In this document: in pieces, positions 12,879-13,571 of the stretch
Position numbering within the stretch: position 1 is the first letter of the stretch
How the letters are laid out: each line of letters begins with the position of its first letter
NCBI GenBank assembly: GCA_012271225.1
Contig: JAAXGS010000005.1
Span: 1 to 13,571 of the forward strand
Direction of reading: 5' to 3'
Length of the DNA stretch: 13,571 nucleotides
Origin: Dehalococcoidia bacterium
GTDB lineage: Bacteria > Chloroflexota > Dehalococcoidia > UBA6926
Notes under the pieces: generated by a model
The model's database searches: none
Seen by the model: only the letters and a program-made list of their open reading frames with translations
What the model was told of the DNA's origin: nothing
Made by a program: the position numbers and the translations under genes

Positions 12879-12957
12879 TCACCCGTTGAGACAGGGAGCA
12901 ACCCGCGCGCCGGTGGGCACAGACGGCAGGGTTGCCGGATAAGGGGGGATAGTCCAC

Positions 12958-13571
12958 ATGGACTTCCGATTTACGCCGGAGGCGCAACAGATCCAGCGGG
13001 ACGCCATTGCGTTCACCGAAAAGGAATGGGAGCCCGGCCAGTGGGATACCCAGATCCTTGTCAATTGGCACCACCAGGTTGACGAGGCCGAGGAGGCGAT
13101 CAACGTCTTCGAGAAGAAGCTGGTGGACAAGGGCTGGTGGACAATGCACTGGCCCCGGGAGTTCGGCGGGCAGGACGCCCCCATTGAGGTACAGTTGGCC
13201 TATCGGGAGGCCATGTCCTACGCCGGCGCGCCCGCGTCACTGGGCGGCGGCCTTGTCGCCCCCGTACTGATGCTCGCCGCGCCCAAGTGGATGCAGGATG
13301 AGTTCCTGCCGGGCATCGCCAGCGCGGACCTTGAGTTCTCCCAGGGCTTCTCTGAGCCGGACGCCGGCTCGGACCTCGGCTCGCTCAAGACGCGCGCCGT
13401 CCGCGACGGCGATGACTATCTGATCAGCGGACAGAAGATCTGGGGAACGTACCGAAACCCGTGGATCCACATTCTGGTGCGGACGGACCCGGACGCGCCA
13501 AAGCACCGCGGCATCACCTACCTCCTCGCGCCCCTCAAGGACGCGCAGGGCGACCTGATGCCGGGCGTGCA
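12958..13571 (+). CDS. Acyl-CoA dehydrogenase family protein, paralog 3 (5' part, cut by window edge)
   Basis: Open from the ATG at 12958 to the last base, about 204 codons with no stop. The RBS AAGGGGGG (12941-12948) lies 9 nt upstream. The translation begins MDFRFTPEAQQIQRDAIAF and holds the same landmarks as the two complete paralogs: KGWWTMHWPREFGG, QGFSEPDAGSDLGSLKTRA, SGQKIWGTYRNPW, LVRTDPDAPKHRGITYLL. It differs where substrate contacts are expected: KIWGTYRNPWIH replaces KIWSSGxHxAxWYH, and the stretch after APAS is GGGLVAPVLMLAA. It is therefore a more distant paralog, probably with another acyl-CoA preference. The catalytic Glu and C-terminal motif lie beyond the window. The sister at 7406 aligns well enough to exclude a frameshift in the visible part. 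Confidence 0.93.
   Translation, partial: MDFRFTPEAQQIQRDAIAFTEKEWEPGQWDTQILVNWHHQVDEAEEAINVFEKKLVDKGWWTMHWPREFGGQDAPIEVQLAYREAMSYAGAPASLGGGLVAPVLMLAAPKWMQDEFLPGIASADLEFSQGFSEPDAGSDLGSLKTRAVRDGDDYLISGQKIWGTYRNPWIHILVRTDPDAPKHRGITYLLAPLKDAQGDLMPGV

Noticed and set aside
12703..12879. Minus-strand frame with CPRCG that ends in an ATGA overlap with the antiporter start
   Set aside because: The last 58 codons from a GTG look slightly like a zinc-ribbon fragment, but there is no RBS, only one Cys pair, and the frame runs across the predicted promoter of acyl-CoA dehydrogenase 3. Long open frames are common by chance at this G+C.
1..13571. CRISPR arrays, tRNA/rRNA genes, insertion sequences
   Set aside because: No regularly spaced repeats, no cloverleaf or rRNA-like sequence, and no transposase or terminal inverted repeats with target duplications were seen.

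Overview
The window is high-G+C bacterial DNA with closely packed genes, good Shine-Dalgarno sites and several TATACT-type -10 boxes. It carries three paralogous acyl-CoA dehydrogenase genes (two complete, one cut by the right edge), two DUF1761 membrane proteins, a large Kelch-type lipoprotein, and nuclease and ATPase genes that look like genome defence or nucleic-acid maintenance. Expanded acyl-CoA dehydrogenase families mixed with such accessory genes suggest an uncultured Chloroflexota (SAR202 or other Dehalococcoidia-like) genome. That placement is inferred from gene content only.

Layout. 14-1225: acyl-CoA dehydrogenase 1. 1304-1336: a perfect 33-bp palindrome just upstream of a promoter. 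1402-1803: DUF1761 protein, copy A. 1860-3089 and 3094-3741: an OLD/AAA-type ATPase followed 4 nt later by a TOPRIM-like DUF3226 protein. This two-gene module is visibly A+T-richer than its neighbours. 3874-4272: DUF1761 copy B. 4273-4693: a 421-nt gap holding a duplicated copy of the 3' end of DUF1761 B, a GC hairpin and no convincing gene. 4694-7192: Kelch-propeller lipoprotein with a LolA/LppX-like C-terminus. 7406-8617: acyl-CoA dehydrogenase 2. 8652-9278 (minus) and 9420-10925 (plus): a divergent pair, a NYN/PIN-like RNase and a DUF2779 protein combining an Fe-S PD-(D/E)XK nuclease with a DnaQ-like exonuclease. 10938-11273 (minus): small hypothetical protein. 11393-12706 (minus): CPA1 sodium/proton antiporter. 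12958-13571: start of acyl-CoA dehydrogenase 3.

How the genes relate. The acyl-CoA dehydrogenases are the metabolic backbone and probably act on different acyl-CoA substrates. The two whose upstream regions are visible share a promoter design (TTTAC, 17 nt, TGCTA) with 5' UTRs of similar length. The ATPase-TOPRIM pair has its own promoter and RBS and sits between two DUF1761 paralogs that share a 75-bp block with 4 mismatches, so it looks like an inserted cassette. Its architecture recalls two-component ATPase-plus-TOPRIM defence systems (OLD, Gabija, PARIS types). The NYN/DUF2779 pair shares a 141-nt intergenic region with a symmetric AGTATACT that could serve as a -10 box in both directions. 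These two modules are the best candidates for a poorly described system. Nothing in the sequence shows that they work together.
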